Under the pieces are notes generated by a model. The model was not told the origin of the DNA. It made no database searches and saw only the letters and a list, made by a program, of their open reading frames with translations. The translations under genes and the position numbers were made by a program. Shown in pieces: positions 20,219-28,491 of a DNA stretch of 64,000 nucleotides. Source of the stretch: an uncultured beta proteobacterium (GTDB taxonomy: Bacteria > Pseudomonadota > Gammaproteobacteria > Burkholderiales > Burkholderiaceae_C); contig CAINUX010000106.1 in NCBI GenBank assembly GCA_903853895.1, forward strand, positions 62,001 to 126,000. Reading direction: 5' to 3'. Each line of letters opens with the position of its first letter. Position 1 is the stretch's first letter.

Positions 20219-20220
20219 AT

Positions 20221-20267
20221 GCTATTGAATTGGTAGCTGCATACGTAGTATCTACGAGGGCTAGAGG
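20221..20267 (+). repeat. Dispersed 47-bp element, copy 4 (prfA-prmC gap)
   Basis: Left inverted repeat GCTAT-N7-GTAGC (20221-20237), a 17-nt spacer with CGTA, and a perfect tail CGAGGGCTAGAGG (20255-20267). It begins 2 nt beyond the prmC start codon and occupies most of the 59-bp gap between prfA and prmC. Confidence 0.85.
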
Positions 20268-20277
20268 TCTAAAATGC

Positions 20278-21375
20278 TTACACGATTCCCAGTTCGAGCG
20301 CGGCAAGCTGTTCGGCGGCCTCGTAGGCTTGCAAGGCCTGTACCACGTCGTCCAGGTCGCCTTCCATGATTTGCAGCAGTTTGTACAGCGTCAGATTGAT
20401 GCGGTGGTCGGTCAGCCGCCCTTGCGGGAAGTTGTAGGTGCGGATGCGGTCGCTGCGGTCGCCACTGCCGACCAGGCTCTTGCGTTCGGCGGCGTCCTTG
20501 GCGGCGCGCTCGCTGCGGTCTTTTTCGTGGATGCGGGCCGTCAGGACTTTGAGGGCCTGGGCCTTGTTGCTGTGCTGACTGCGCCCGTCCTGGCACTCGG
20601 CGACGATGCCGGTGGGAATGTGGGTGATGCGCACTGCCGAGTCGGTCTTGTTGATGTGCTGGCCGCCGGCGCCACTAGCGCGGTAGGTGTCGATGCGCAG
20701 GTCGGACGGGTTGATCTTGATGGCCTCGGCCTCATCCTGCTCGGCCAGCACGGCGATGGTGCAGGCGCTGGTGTGGATGCGGCCTTGCGTCTCGGTGGCA
20801 GGCACGCGTTGCACGCGGTGGCCACCGGACTCGAACTTGAGCGCGCCATAGGCGCCGGTGCCATTGTGAAAGCCTTCCATGCGCACCACCACTTCCTTGT
20901 AGCCACCCAGCTCGCTGGGGGATTCGCTGACGATCTCGGTCTTCCAGCCGCAGCGGTCCGCATAGCGCGTGTACATGCGCAGCAGGTCGCCGGCAAACAG
21001 AGCGGACTCGTCGCCACCGGTGCCGGCGCGGATTTCCACAAAAGCCGGGCGTGCGTCGTCCGGGTCTTTGGGCAGCAGCATGCGCTGCAGTTCGCCCTCC
21101 AACTGCGCCAGTTCGGCCGTGGCACTGGTGATTTCTTCCTCGGCCATCTCCGCCATGTCGGGGTCGGACTTCATCTCCTCGGCGCTGGCAAGATCGGCCT
21201 CACGCTGCTGGTAGCGGGCCCAGCGCGATGCGACCGCGGAGACATCGGTGTGCTCGCGCGACAGTTTCAGAAACTGCTCCATGTCTTTCATGATGTCTTC
21301 GCGCGAGAGCAAAAATTCTAGCTCCCCCTGACGATCGGTGTAGCGGGCAAGTTGTTGGCGGAGAAAGGGTTTCAT
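20278..21375 (-). CDS. prfA: Peptide chain release factor 1
   Basis: RF1 ends translation at UAA and UAG. The 365-residue protein has the codon-recognition tripeptide PAT (in [12 protein letters not shown]) and the catalytic GGQ ([15 protein letters not shown]). The ATG at 21375 gives the expected start [12 protein letters not shown]; the upstream open frame runs through a GC-rich hairpin and is not coding. It lies downstream of hemA, the conserved hemA-prfA-prmC order. Confidence 0.97.
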   Translation of the reverse strand: MKPFLRQQLARYTDRQGELEFLLSREDIMKDMEQFLKLSREHTDVSAVASRWARYQQREADLASAEEMKSDPDMAEMAEEEITSATAELAQLEGELQRMLLPKDPDDARPAFVEIRAGTGGDESALFAGDLLRMYTRYADRCGWKTEIVSESPSELGGYKEVVVRMEGFHNGTGAYGALKFESGGHRVQRVPATETQGRIHTSACTIAVLAEQDEAEAIKINPSDLRIDTYRASGAGGQHINKTDSAVRITHIPTGIVAECQDGRSQHSNKAQALKVLTARIHEKDRSERAAKDAAERKSLVGSGDRSDRIRTYNFPQGRLTDHRINLTLYKLLQIMEGDLDDVVQALQAYEAAEQLAALELGIV

Positions 21376-21457
21376 AGGTAAGCAATCTGAATGACGAGCA
21401 ACGCGACGACCGTAAGGCCCTAGCCGAAGCGAAATAACAAAATGTGGCTGTTTGGCT

Positions 21458-21485
21458 CCCCTCTCGCCCGGCGGGGCGAGAGGGG
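21458..21485. repeat. GC-rich perfect hairpin (hemA-prfA gap)
   Basis: A 12-bp perfect inverted repeat, CCCCTCTCGCCC with GGGCGAGAGGGG, around a 4-nt loop, followed by TTGGGGGAGAGTGGGG. This type of CCCTCTC-GGGAGAGGG(TTGGGG) sequence is commonly dispersed in proteobacterial genomes. There is no T run on the minus strand, so it is not a typical intrinsic terminator for hemA. Confidence 0.6.
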
Positions 21486-21511
21486 TTGGGGGAGAGTGGG
21501 GGCTACCCCAG

Positions 21512-22771
21512 CTAACGACTGTTGCGCAAGAAGAAGTGCGAAATGGCGGTGCCCGCACGTTCGCGGGCCTGGGCATCGCCCGCATGTAGCTCAGCCATGG
21601 CGCCGTGCAACATCTTTTGTGTCAGGCCCTTGGACAGGGCTTCTAGCACCGCGTCCACCGGCTCGCCCTTGGCTAGCAGTTTGCGGGCGCGGGCCAGCTC
21701 GGTCGCGCGCCAGGCGTCTGCCTGGGCATTGAGTTGCTGGATCAGGGGGACCGAACTGCGCTGGTCGATCCAGTGCATGAAGCTCTGAACCCCGGCGTCG
21801 ACGATGGCTTCGGCCTGGGCCACAGCCGCCTGGCGACTGGCCTGTGCGGTCTGCACCACACCGGCCAGATCGTCGACGGTATAGAGGTACACGTCTTCCA
21901 GGGACTTGACCTCCACCTCGATGTCGCGCGGCACGGCCAGATCGACCATAAACATGGGGCGGCGGCGGCGCTTCTTCAGGGCCCGTTCGACGGCACCCAG
22001 GCCAATGATGGGCAGGGTGCTGGCGGTACAACTGATGACGGCATCAAATTCGTGCAAGCGGTCGGGCAGATCCCCCAGACGCATCACCTCGCCGCCAAAG
22101 CGCGAGGCCAGCTTCTCACCGCGCTCCAAGGTGCGGTTAGCAATGGCGATCGACTTCGGCGTCTTGGCGGCAAAATGTGTGGCGCACAGTTCAATCATTT
22201 CACCTGCGCCCACAAACAGGACGTTGACCTCGCTCAGGTCTTCAAACAGATTGCCTGCCAGGCGCACGGCGGCGGCGGCCATGCTGATGGAATGGGCGCC
22301 GATTTCGGTAGAGGAGCGCACCTCTTTGGCCACGGCAAACGAGCGCTGGAACAGCTGCGAGAGCGTAGTGCCCAGTGCGCCGGCGGCCTCGGCAGCGCGC
22401 ACAGCATCCTTCAATTGCCCCAGAATTTGCGGCTCGCCGAGCACCATGGAGTCCAGTCCGCTGGCCACACGAAAGGCGTGGCGGGCGGCGTGGCCATCCT
22501 GAAGGCTGTAGGTGTGGGAGCGCAGCGCGTCAGCTGAGATGCCCGCAGTGTTGGCCAGCCAGCCCAGCGTGGGTTCAAGTTCGGTTTCGTCACCGGCGCA
22601 ATAGATCTCGGTGCGGTTGCAAGTGGACACAATCGCCGCTTCGGGCATGCGGTGCAAGGCCTGGCGCAAGCCTCGCAATTGCGGCTCCACTTGGTCCATG
22701 GCGAACGCAAACCGACCGCGCAAATCCAGCGGTGCAGTGGTGTGGTTGATGCCAAGTGTCCAGACGGCCAT
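21512..22771 (-). CDS. hemA: Glutamyl-tRNA reductase
   Basis: A 419-residue enzyme that reduces Glu-tRNA(Glu) to glutamate-1-semialdehyde, the first step of C5 tetrapyrrole synthesis. The N-terminal catalytic domain has [17 protein letters not shown] and the catalytic cysteine in STCNRTEIY. The NADPH domain has the [12 protein letters not shown] motif, and [12 protein letters not shown] is conserved. The ATG at 22771 is chosen; an in-frame TTG at 22792 would add seven residues not seen in the family. It heads the leftward hemA-prfA-prmC run. Confidence 0.96.
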   Translation of the reverse strand: MAVWTLGINHTTAPLDLRGRFAFAMDQVEPQLRGLRQALHRMPEAAIVSTCNRTEIYCAGDETELEPTLGWLANTAGISADALRSHTYSLQDGHAARHAFRVASGLDSMVLGEPQILGQLKDAVRAAEAAGALGTTLSQLFQRSFAVAKEVRSSTEIGAHSISMAAAAVRLAGNLFEDLSEVNVLFVGAGEMIELCATHFAAKTPKSIAIANRTLERGEKLASRFGGEVMRLGDLPDRLHEFDAVISCTASTLPIIGLGAVERALKKRRRRPMFMVDLAVPRDIEVEVKSLEDVYLYTVDDLAGVVQTAQASRQAAVAQAEAIVDAGVQSFMHWIDQRSSVPLIQQLNAQADAWRATELARARKLLAKGEPVDAVLEALSKGLTQKMLHGAMAELHAGDAQARERAGTAISHFFLRNSR

Positions 22772-22791
22772 ATATTCGGGATTAAAGAGCA

Positions 22792-22820
22792 ATTATAAAA
22801 TCGTCACCACTTCCACAACC
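22792..22820 (-). promoter_or_regulatory. Candidate promoter for hemA
   Basis: On the minus strand a perfect -10 hexamer TATAAT (22792-22797) lies 21 nt before the hemA ATG. The -35 region is weak (GGTTGT at 17-nt spacing, or TTGTGG at 15 nt). The leader would be only about 13 nt. Confidence 0.4.
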
Positions 22821-22844
22821 TGACTGCCATTCCTGGCAAGCCGC

Positions 22845-23120
22845 ATGGGCCCTTTGGACCAACTCTATCACCTGGCCAATTTCCTGGCGCCCGCGATTGT
22901 CGTGGGGTTGTTGCTGGCCCTGGCTGGCCCACTTTTTAACAAAAATAGCCCTGTAGCCCTCGGATTCATTGTGCAAGCAGCTATTAATTGTATAGCTGGC
23001 GCAATGGCGCTTGGAATCGGTCTTTGGTTTTTTGGTCGTGATGGCAAGATGGCGAGTTACGCGGCCTTGCTGGTCTTTGCGGTCACCAGCCAGTGGGTCG
23101 GCGGGCGCGGGTGGCGTTGA
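22845..23120 (+). CDS. Small hypothetical membrane protein with repeat-derived core
   Basis: A 91-residue protein with two or three hydrophobic stretches: APAIVVGLLLALAGPL (15-30), ALGFIVQAAINCIAGAMALG (38-57), and one near the C-terminus. Residues 36-51 are encoded by a 47-bp element in inverse orientation, which therefore supplies much of the second hydrophobic stretch. It is divergent from hemA. No family is recognised. The composition (hydrophobic N-terminus after a short amphipathic start, basic GRDGK loop) is consistent with a real inner-membrane protein, but expression is unproven. Confidence 0.6.
   Translation: MGPLDQLYHLANFLAPAIVVGLLLALAGPLFNKNSPVALGFIVQAAINCIAGAMALGIGLWFFGRDGKMASYAALLVFAVTSQWVGGRGWR
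22950..22996 (-). repeat. Dispersed 47-bp element, copy 5 (inside a small ORF)
   Basis: On the minus strand: inverted repeat GCTAT-N7-ATAGC (22996-22980), a 17-nt spacer with CACA in the YGYA position, and tail CGAGGGCTACAGG (22962-22950). The tail variant CTACAGG is shared with copy 1 at 1139. It lies wholly within the small membrane-protein gene. Confidence 0.8.
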
Positions 23121-23278
23121 GTGGCGGTTTCGGCCTGCTTGGTAGAAAAGTTTTGCTTGGCAAAAATGTAGCGCCAATCGAACGCTTCGCGCGTTTCGTT
23201 CGTTGAGTTCAGTCGGTCAGGTTGGGAAACAGGACAATGGCGATAGCGATTGGCAGTCGCCAAGTATCGAAGCAAAGG

Positions 23279-23863
23279 CTACTTTTTGCTGTTGCCCTTT
23301 GCCTGCAGCTGCGCAGGTGTGCCCGACCACACTTCAAAGAATCCATCTGCCTTCTTGGTTTGCAGCCAGGTTTCCCAGCGCGTGTTGACCAGGGCCGGGT
23401 CGGTAACGGCGTGTGCGAGTGAGTCCTGTTCCACCCCCATGCCCAGCGTGCCGCCACTCTTCTTGTTAGGGTCTGCCTTGGCCTTGCGGATAGTGGCTTG
23501 AATGCTTTGCAAATCGGTTTGCGTGTTGGCGGGCATGCTGTAAATCAGCCAGCGTCGCCCTAGCGGGGGCGCATCCAACCCCATGGTTGATGCGTTTGCC
23601 ACGGCCACCTGTAGGGGCAGTTTCTTGTCAATGGCGGCGAATGCGGTTGGATCGCTGGGCGTGACTTTGATCATGAGGTGGGGCACGGCGCTTGGCGGTG
23701 GCACCATGCGAGCATCCACTTGCAATGCGACCATGAACTCCGCCGGGTTGGCCTCAAGCAACTGGCTGTTGAGTTGAAGCAGTTTTGGAATCGAGCGCAC
23801 GGGAACGCCCGAACAGGCGGCAAGCAACACACAAGCAAGAAAACTTCCGAAAAGTCGCTTCAT
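23279..23863 (-). CDS. Hypothetical lipoprotein
   Basis: A 194-residue protein with a lipoprotein signal: MKRLFGSFLACVLLAAC, where the LAAC lipobox gives a lipidated Cys at residue 17. The mature part has a beta-rich, low-charge character and a conserved-looking stretch RRWLIYSMPANTQTDLQSIQATIRKAK, but I do not recognise a family. The ATG at 23863 has a GGAG-type Shine-Dalgarno; a GTG two codons upstream is possible. It diverges from the DUF2975-Xre pair across an AT-rich 95-bp region. The final residue before the Cys (Ala) and the Ser after it suggest outer-membrane sorting. Confidence 0.75.
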   Translation of the reverse strand: MKRLFGSFLACVLLAACSGVPVRSIPKLLQLNSQLLEANPAEFMVALQVDARMVPPPSAVPHLMIKVTPSDPTAFAAIDKKLPLQVAVANASTMGLDAPPLGRRWLIYSMPANTQTDLQSIQATIRKAKADPNKKSGGTLGMGVEQDSLAHAVTDPALVNTRWETWLQTKKADGFFEVWSGTPAQLQAKGNSKK

Positions 23864-23899
23864 AGGCACTCCAGAGGCAATTTATAAAAAAATAATTAG

Positions 23900-23928
23900 T
23901 TATCATTAAACGATAATATATCATTTAA
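23900..23928. promoter_or_regulatory. Overlapping AT-rich palindromes, candidate operator
   Basis: Two overlapping palindromes lie in a region far richer in A+T than its surroundings. The first is TTATCATTAAACGATAA (23900-23916, one mismatched pair). The second, 23906-23928, is centred on GATA-ATA-TATC with outer TTAAA/TTTAA arms. They sit 31-59 bp before the DUF2975 ATG and 37-65 bp before the divergent lipoprotein ATG. The downstream Xre-type regulator is the obvious candidate binder (inference). Confidence 0.5.
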
Positions 23929-23958
23929 ATACAACAACTTACTCGGTAAGGCAATTTG

Positions 23959-24522
23959 ATGTTCACTGACACTGCATCCCGGCCCCAGGACCACCTGCAA
24001 CGTATTCGGCGCCTCAGCCATTGGCTGGCGTGGACTTGCATGGCGCTTATGTTTGCGCTGCCGCTGGCATTGTTCGCATATCTGATTACGGCGGAAGTAC
24101 CGGAAATGGCGAAGATGGCTGGTCTTTCGCCCGATGCCATTCAGCAGTCCCTGCAAGTCTGGCAGTGTTGGCTGGCCGGTGGCGTGGCAAGCGTTCCGCT
24201 GGCGATGCTGTTGATGGGCCTTTGGCAGGCAAGGTGCTGTTTTGAACTGTTTAGGCGAGGTCAGGTGTTCACCGGTCTGGCCACACAGCACTTGCGCCGC
24301 TTCGCCGCCTGGATTGGCGCTGCCACGTTGGCTGGCCCAATGGCGGCGACGGTGAATTCGATGGTGTTGACGATGCAAAACGCTCCTGGCACGCGCCGCC
24401 TGGTGTTGGGGCTGGGTTCTGACCATCTGTTCATGCTGCTCTTTGCCGCATTGGTGTACTTGATGGCGGACGTTATTGCCCAAGGTCAGGCGCTGGCTGA
24501 AGAGAACGAACGCTTCGTGTAG
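23959..24522 (+). CDS. DUF2975 membrane protein
   Basis: A 187-residue protein with about four membrane segments: ALMFALPLALFAYLI near 30, VPLAMLLMGLW near 80, a third around 115-130, and LFMLLFAALVYLMADVIAQG near the C-terminus. The layout and the terminal motif GQALAEENERFV resemble DUF2975 proteins, which are usually encoded next to a small YozG/Xre-type HTH protein, as here. The ATG at 23959 is preferred to the TTG one codon earlier. Function is unknown; a membrane sensor or partner of the regulator is possible. Confidence 0.82.
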   Translation: MFTDTASRPQDHLQRIRRLSHWLAWTCMALMFALPLALFAYLITAEVPEMAKMAGLSPDAIQQSLQVWQCWLAGGVASVPLAMLLMGLWQARCCFELFRRGQVFTGLATQHLRRFAAWIGAATLAGPMAATVNSMVLTMQNAPGTRRLVLGLGSDHLFMLLFAALVYLMADVIAQGQALAEENERFV

Positions 24523-24529
24523 GACTGAA

Positions 24530-24754
24530 ATGCCCATCGTTGTACAACTGGACATCATGCTGGCGCGGCGCAAGGTTAAGTCGAAAGACTTGGCCGAGCA
24601 CGTCGGCATTACCGAGGCGAATATGTCCCTGCTGAAGCAGGGCAAGGTCAAAGGCGTGCGCTTTGACACGCTGGAAAAAATCTGTACCTATCTGGACTGC
24701 CAGCCCGCCGACTTGCTGGTGTATGCGACCGACCCGCAATCAGGGGTGAAATAG
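24530..24754 (+). CDS. Xre-family (YozG-like) HTH regulator
   Basis: A 74-residue single-domain helix-turn-helix protein: MLARRKVKSKDLAEHVGI, then TEANMSLLKQGKVKGVRFDTL and ICTYLDCQPADLLVY. This is the usual layout of the YozG-like Xre family. The ATG at 24530 follows the DUF2975 stop by 7 nt, so the two form an operon. The last 15 nt overlap the convergent ugpQ gene. It probably represses its own promoter at the AT-rich palindromes upstream (inference from position and pairing). Confidence 0.88.
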   Translation: MPIVVQLDIMLARRKVKSKDLAEHVGITEANMSLLKQGKVKGVRFDTLEKICTYLDCQPADLLVYATDPQSGVK

Positions 24755-25564
24755 ATCAACCCGGTCTGTGATGATGCCGTCGGTTCCCAGGTCGATGAGG
24801 CGCAGCGCCGCCCATTCGTCGTTGACGGTATAGCTAAGGGTACGAAAGCCGGCACTGCGGGCTTGAGTGACGGTGCTGTGGTCCCACAGGGCATGGTTGC
24901 AGACAATGGCACGGCAGTCCAGGGTAAGTGCGGTCTCCAGCCAACCGCTCCACAGCGTGTCGAGCAGAAGGCCGCGTGGCAGTTCGGGCGCGGTGTCCAG
25001 GGCGCCGCGCAGGGCGCCGGGTTCAAAGGAGGTCAGCAGCGGCGGCACGGCTTGGCCGGCCCACAGGCGGGCGGCCATTGACGCCACGACCTTCCCGGTC
25101 TGTAGTTCGGTGCCGGGTGTGGGTTTGATCTCGATGTTCAGAAAATAGCTGTTGCGGATGCAAAAGGCCGCGATGGCATCCAATGTAGGCAACGGCTCGC
25201 CCGCAAAGGCGCGGCTGTGCCAGCTTCCCGCATCAAGTTGTGCAAGCCGGCCCCAGGGCCAGTCTCCACCGACCAAACTGACGGAAGTTGCTACTGAATC
25301 AGGAGCGATATGTGTAGATTGAACGAGGGCTAGAGGCACTTTTAATGCATTGGTAGTGCGCTGAAGGGTAGCGTCGTGCATTAGAAAAGGCACGCCGTCG
25401 GCGCTGAGCTTCACATCGCATTCGAACATGCGGTAGCCGTGGTTGGCGCCTACGCGGAAGGCGGCCAACGTGTTCTCAGGAGCAAGTTTGCCTGCGCCCC
25501 GGTGGGCGATCCAACGGGGATAGGGCCACGCCGGCAGGTCGGGGGCCAGGGCGTCGTCGCTCAT
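24740..25564 (-). CDS. ugpQ: Glycerophosphodiester phosphodiesterase UgpQ
   Basis: A 274-residue GDPD-family enzyme that hydrolyses glycerophosphodiesters to glycerol-3-phosphate and an alcohol. Motifs seen are the [16 protein letters not shown] start (residues 21-36), the metal-binding [11 protein letters not shown], and [10 protein letters not shown], then LDAGSW and NIEIKP. Between RTTN and DAGSW there are 38 residues, where E. coli UgpQ, as I recall it, has about 16. Residues 77-92 in that insertion are encoded by a 47-bp element. It is last in the ugpB-A-E-C-Q operon, with an ATGA overlap with ugpC. Confidence 0.92.
   Translation of the reverse strand: MSDDALAPDLPAWPYPRWIAHRGAGKLAPENTLAAFRVGANHGYRMFECDVKLSADGVPFLMHDATLQRTTNALKVPLALVQSTHIAPDSVATSVSLVGGDWPWGRLAQLDAGSWHSRAFAGEPLPTLDAIAAFCIRNSYFLNIEIKPTPGTELQTGKVVASMAARLWAGQAVPPLLTSFEPGALRGALDTAPELPRGLLLDTLWSGWLETALTLDCRAIVCNHALWDHSTVTQARSAGFRTLSYTVNDEWAALRLIDLGTDGIITDRVDLFHP
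25290..25336 (+). repeat. Dispersed 47-bp element, copy 6 (inside ugpQ)
   Basis: Left inverted repeat GCTAC-N7-GGAGC (25290-25306, one arm base changed), a 17-nt spacer with TGTA, and a perfect tail CGAGGGCTAGAGG (25324-25336). It lies antisense within the ugpQ coding sequence and is translated as residues 77-92 ([16 protein letters not shown]). Confidence 0.85.
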
Positions 25565-26586
25565 GTGGCCGCCATCCGCTTCCCGGTGGTGGCGTCAAAG
25601 GCATGCAACTTTTCAGCCCGCGGCGTGACATGGATGGTCGCACCCAGCGCGGGCACCGTGTGGGACTCTTCGGTGCGGATGATGACCAGTTCGTCGGTTG
25701 CGCTGTGGGCCCAGCGGCCATAGACCAGTCGCTCGGCGCCCAGCATTTCCACTGCCTCGACCTTCAGTGCCCAGCCGCTGGGTGTGATGTCAAGATGCTC
25801 GGGGCGAATGCCGGTGATGACGCCCGCCTGGGCTTCGGGTGCGTTCTTCAGCAGGTTCATGGGAGGTGAGCCGATAAAGCTGGCCACAAAGGTGGTAGCC
25901 GGGCACGTGTATACCTCTTCGGGCGTGCCAAATTGCTCCATCACGCCGCCATTCATGACGATCATCCGCTGTGCCAGTGTCATGGCCTCGACCTGGTCGT
26001 GGGTCACAAACAGGCTGGTGATGCCCAACTCACGGTGCAGTTTCTGGATTTCGAGCCGGGTCTGGGCGCGCAGTTTCGCGTCCAGGTTGCTCAAGGGCTC
26101 GTCAAACAAAAAAACCTGCGGCTGGCGCACGATCGCCCGGCCCATAGCCACCCGCTGGCGTTGGCCACCGGAGAGCTCGCGAGGCTTGCGCGCCATGAAC
26201 GGGCCAATCTCCAGAATCTTGGCCGCCTTGTCCACGCGCGCCTTGATCTCGTCCAGCGGCACCTTGGCAATCTTCAGGCCGTAGGCCATGTTGTCGAACA
26301 CGCTCATGTGGGGGTAGAGCGCGTAGTTCTGGAACACCATGGCGATGTCGCGGTCGCTGGGCTCCACGTCGTTGACGACCTTGCCGTTGATGGCGATCTC
26401 GCCGCCCGTGATCTCTTCCAGTCCCGCGACCATGCGCAAGAGCGTGGATTTGCCGCAACCCGAAGGTCCGACGATGACGATGAACTCGCCGTGGGCGATT
26501 TCGGCGTTGACGCCATGAATCACGGCGACCGCTTTAGGACCTGTGCCGTAGCGTTTGACGACGTTTTTAAGGGAAATGGAGGCCAT
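25561..26586 (-). CDS. ugpC: sn-Glycerol-3-phosphate ABC transporter, ATP-binding protein
   Basis: A 341-residue ATPase of the MalK/UgpC subfamily. Walker A is GPSGCGKST, the signature is LSGGQRQR, and Walker B is [12 protein letters not shown], followed by the H-loop TLFVTHDQ region. A C-terminal OB-fold regulatory domain (about 240-341) is present. The ATG at 26586 gives the usual [14 protein letters not shown] start. It is downstream of ugpE across a 144-bp gap that holds a long inverted repeat, and overlaps ugpQ by 4 nt. Specificity for glycerol-3-phosphate is inferred from the adjacent ugpQ and ugpB-like genes. Confidence 0.93.
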   Translation of the reverse strand: MASISLKNVVKRYGTGPKAVAVIHGVNAEIAHGEFIVIVGPSGCGKSTLLRMVAGLEEITGGEIAINGKVVNDVEPSDRDIAMVFQNYALYPHMSVFDNMAYGLKIAKVPLDEIKARVDKAAKILEIGPFMARKPRELSGGQRQRVAMGRAIVRQPQVFLFDEPLSNLDAKLRAQTRLEIQKLHRELGITSLFVTHDQVEAMTLAQRMIVMNGGVMEQFGTPEEVYTCPATTFVASFIGSPPMNLLKNAPEAQAGVITGIRPEHLDITPSGWALKVEAVEMLGAERLVYGRWAHSATDELVIIRTEESHTVPALGATIHVTPRAEKLHAFDATTGKRMAAT

Positions 26587-26623
26587 GAGGAAACTATTTA
26601 TTGCAAGAGTGCCAAAGGAGCAG

Positions 26624-26697
26624 GGGACGGCCAAGGGTATAGGGCCAATTTCCTGGAACAGCAGGGACTGATGAGGCCCTGTGCCCTTGGCCGTTCC
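26624..26697. repeat. 23-bp imperfect inverted repeat between ugpE and ugpC
   Basis: Arms 26624-26646 and 26675-26697 pair along 23 positions (GGGACGGCCAAGGG... against ...CCCTTGGCCGTTCC), with three T-G or A-C imperfections, around a 28-nt loop. There is no T run. It sits inside an operon, between the membrane-subunit and ATPase genes, so it could act as a processing or stability element in the ugp mRNA (inference). Confidence 0.7.
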
Positions 26698-26730
26698 GTG
26701 CGGAGCAACGTGAATAGACGGGGGTGAATG

Positions 26731-27582
26731 TCATTTTTCAGTATCCACCAAACCTTTAATAAACCAGCGCTGCATGAAGACCACCACCACGGCGGGAGGC
26801 AGCATAGCCAGGATGGCGGTGGCCATCACAATGTTCCACTCGTTGCCGGAGTCACCGCCGGCGATCATGCGTTTGATACCGACCACCACCGGGTACATGT
26901 CCTCGCTGGTAGTGGCCAGCAGCGGCCACAGGTACTGGTTCCAGCCGTAGATGAACTGGATCACGAACAGGGCGGCGATGGAGGTTCTGGACAGCGGCAG
27001 CAGGATGTCCTTGAAGAAACGCATGGGTCCGGCGCCATCCATGCGCGCGGCTTCCAGCAGTTCATCGGGCACCGTCAGGAAGAACTGGCGAAACAAAAAC
27101 GTGGCAGTGGCCGACGCAATCAGTGGTACGGTCAAACCGGCGTAGCTGTTGAGCATGCCCAGATCCGACACGACCTGGTAGGTCGGACCAATGCGCACCT
27201 CCACCGGGAGCATCAGGGTAATGAAGATGGCCCAGAAGAACAGAGAACGAAACGGAAACCGGAAGTACACCAATGCGAACGCCGACAGCAATGAAATGCT
27301 GATCTTGCCAAAGGTGATGACAAGTGCCGTCACCAAACTGATCCACATCATGCGCGCCACTGGCGCGTTGGACCCGGCCCCGCCGCCCTGACCGGTCAGG
27401 GCCGCCGCATAGTTGTCCCACAGGTGTGCACCGGGCAACATTGGCATAGGGGCCTGCAGAATATCTTGCGCCGTGTGGGTCGATGCCACAAACGCCAGGT
27501 ACAGCGGAAAGGCGACGATCAACAGGCCTAGCACCATCACGGCGTGAGCCAGAAGATCCAGCCAGGGGCGGCGTTCAACCAT
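26731..27582 (-). CDS. ugpE: sn-Glycerol-3-phosphate ABC transporter permease UgpE
   Basis: A 283-residue inner-membrane permease with about six membrane segments. The cytoplasmic EAA loop is [27 protein letters not shown], which docks with the ATPase. The [16 protein letters not shown] region near the start matches UgpE. Its ATG overlaps the ugpA stop as TGATG, so the two permease subunits are probably co-translated. It works with UgpA and UgpC to import glycerol-3-phosphate delivered by UgpB. Confidence 0.93.
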   Translation of the reverse strand: MVERRPWLDLLAHAVMVLGLLIVAFPLYLAFVASTHTAQDILQAPMPMLPGAHLWDNYAAALTGQGGGAGSNAPVARMMWISLVTALVITFGKISISLLSAFALVYFRFPFRSLFFWAIFITLMLPVEVRIGPTYQVVSDLGMLNSYAGLTVPLIASATATFLFRQFFLTVPDELLEAARMDGAGPMRFFKDILLPLSRTSIAALFVIQFIYGWNQYLWPLLATTSEDMYPVVVGIKRMIAGGDSGNEWNIVMATAILAMLPPAVVVVFMQRWFIKGLVDTEK

Positions 27583-28472
27583 CAGTACTGCACCTTCTTT
27601 TCGATGTAGCGGAACTGGAACACCGTCATCGCCACGACCACGACCATCAAGATGACGGATTGCGCCGCTGCGCCGCCGATGTCGCCCCCCTTGAAGCCGT
27701 CTTGGTAGACCTTGTAGACCAAAATAACCGTATCACGTCCGGGGCCGCCGTGCGTGGTGGCGTCGATGATGGCAAAGGTGTCGAAGAAGGCGTACACCAT
27801 GTTGATGACGAGTAGAAAGAACGTGGTGGGCGACAACAGCGGAAATTGAATCGTCCAGAAGCGCCGCCAAGGGCGCGCACCATCCATCGCAGCCGCTTCG
27901 ATCAACGATTTGGGAATGGACTGCATGCCCGCCAGGAAGAACAGGAAGTTGTAGGAAATCTGCTTCCACACCGCCGCCGTGACGATGAGCGCCATGGCAT
28001 GCGTGGAGTTGAGCAAGTGGTTCCACTCAAAGCCAAAGGAATGACTGAGCAGGTAGGACACCACGCCGATAGAGGGTGAGAACATGAAGACCCACAAGAC
28101 CCCCGCCACCGCCGGTGCCACGGCGTAGGGAACGATCAGCATGGTGCGGTATACCAGCGCGCCGCGGATGATGCGGTCGGCAAAGACGGCCAGGAACAGT
28201 GATAGTGCGATGCCCAGCACTGCCACCAGAATGGAAAACACCGCCGTGGTCTGAAACGACTCCAGGTAGGCCGAGTCCGACAGCAGGGTCCTGAAGTTGT
28301 CGAACCCCACCCAGGTGACGCTCAGCCCGAAAGCATCCTGCTCCTGCAATGACTGCAACAGCGCCTGCCCGGCTGGCCAGAAAAAAAACACCGCGACGAT
28401 GACCAGCTGCGGCGCCAAAAGCGCCCACGGCAGCCAGGTCGACCTGAAAAAGACGCGTTTTTCAACTGCCAT
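27582..28472 (-). CDS. ugpA: sn-Glycerol-3-phosphate ABC transporter permease UgpA
   Basis: A 296-residue inner-membrane permease. The first membrane segment is [21 protein letters not shown], and the following [21 protein letters not shown] is characteristic of UgpA. The EAA loop is [19 protein letters not shown]. The ATG at 28472 is preferred over a TTG three codons upstream. It lies 19 nt downstream of ugpB and overlaps ugpE by 1 nt. Confidence 0.93.
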   Translation of the reverse strand: MAVEKRVFFRSTWLPWALLAPQLVIVAVFFFWPAGQALLQSLQEQDAFGLSVTWVGFDNFRTLLSDSAYLESFQTTAVFSILVAVLGIALSLFLAVFADRIIRGALVYRTMLIVPYAVAPAVAGVLWVFMFSPSIGVVSYLLSHSFGFEWNHLLNSTHAMALIVTAAVWKQISYNFLFFLAGMQSIPKSLIEAAAMDGARPWRRFWTIQFPLLSPTTFFLLVINMVYAFFDTFAIIDATTHGGPGRDTVILVYKVYQDGFKGGDIGGAAAQSVILMVVVVAMTVFQFRYIEKKVQY

Positions 28473-28491
28473 GGGCTTCAATCCGCCGGAG

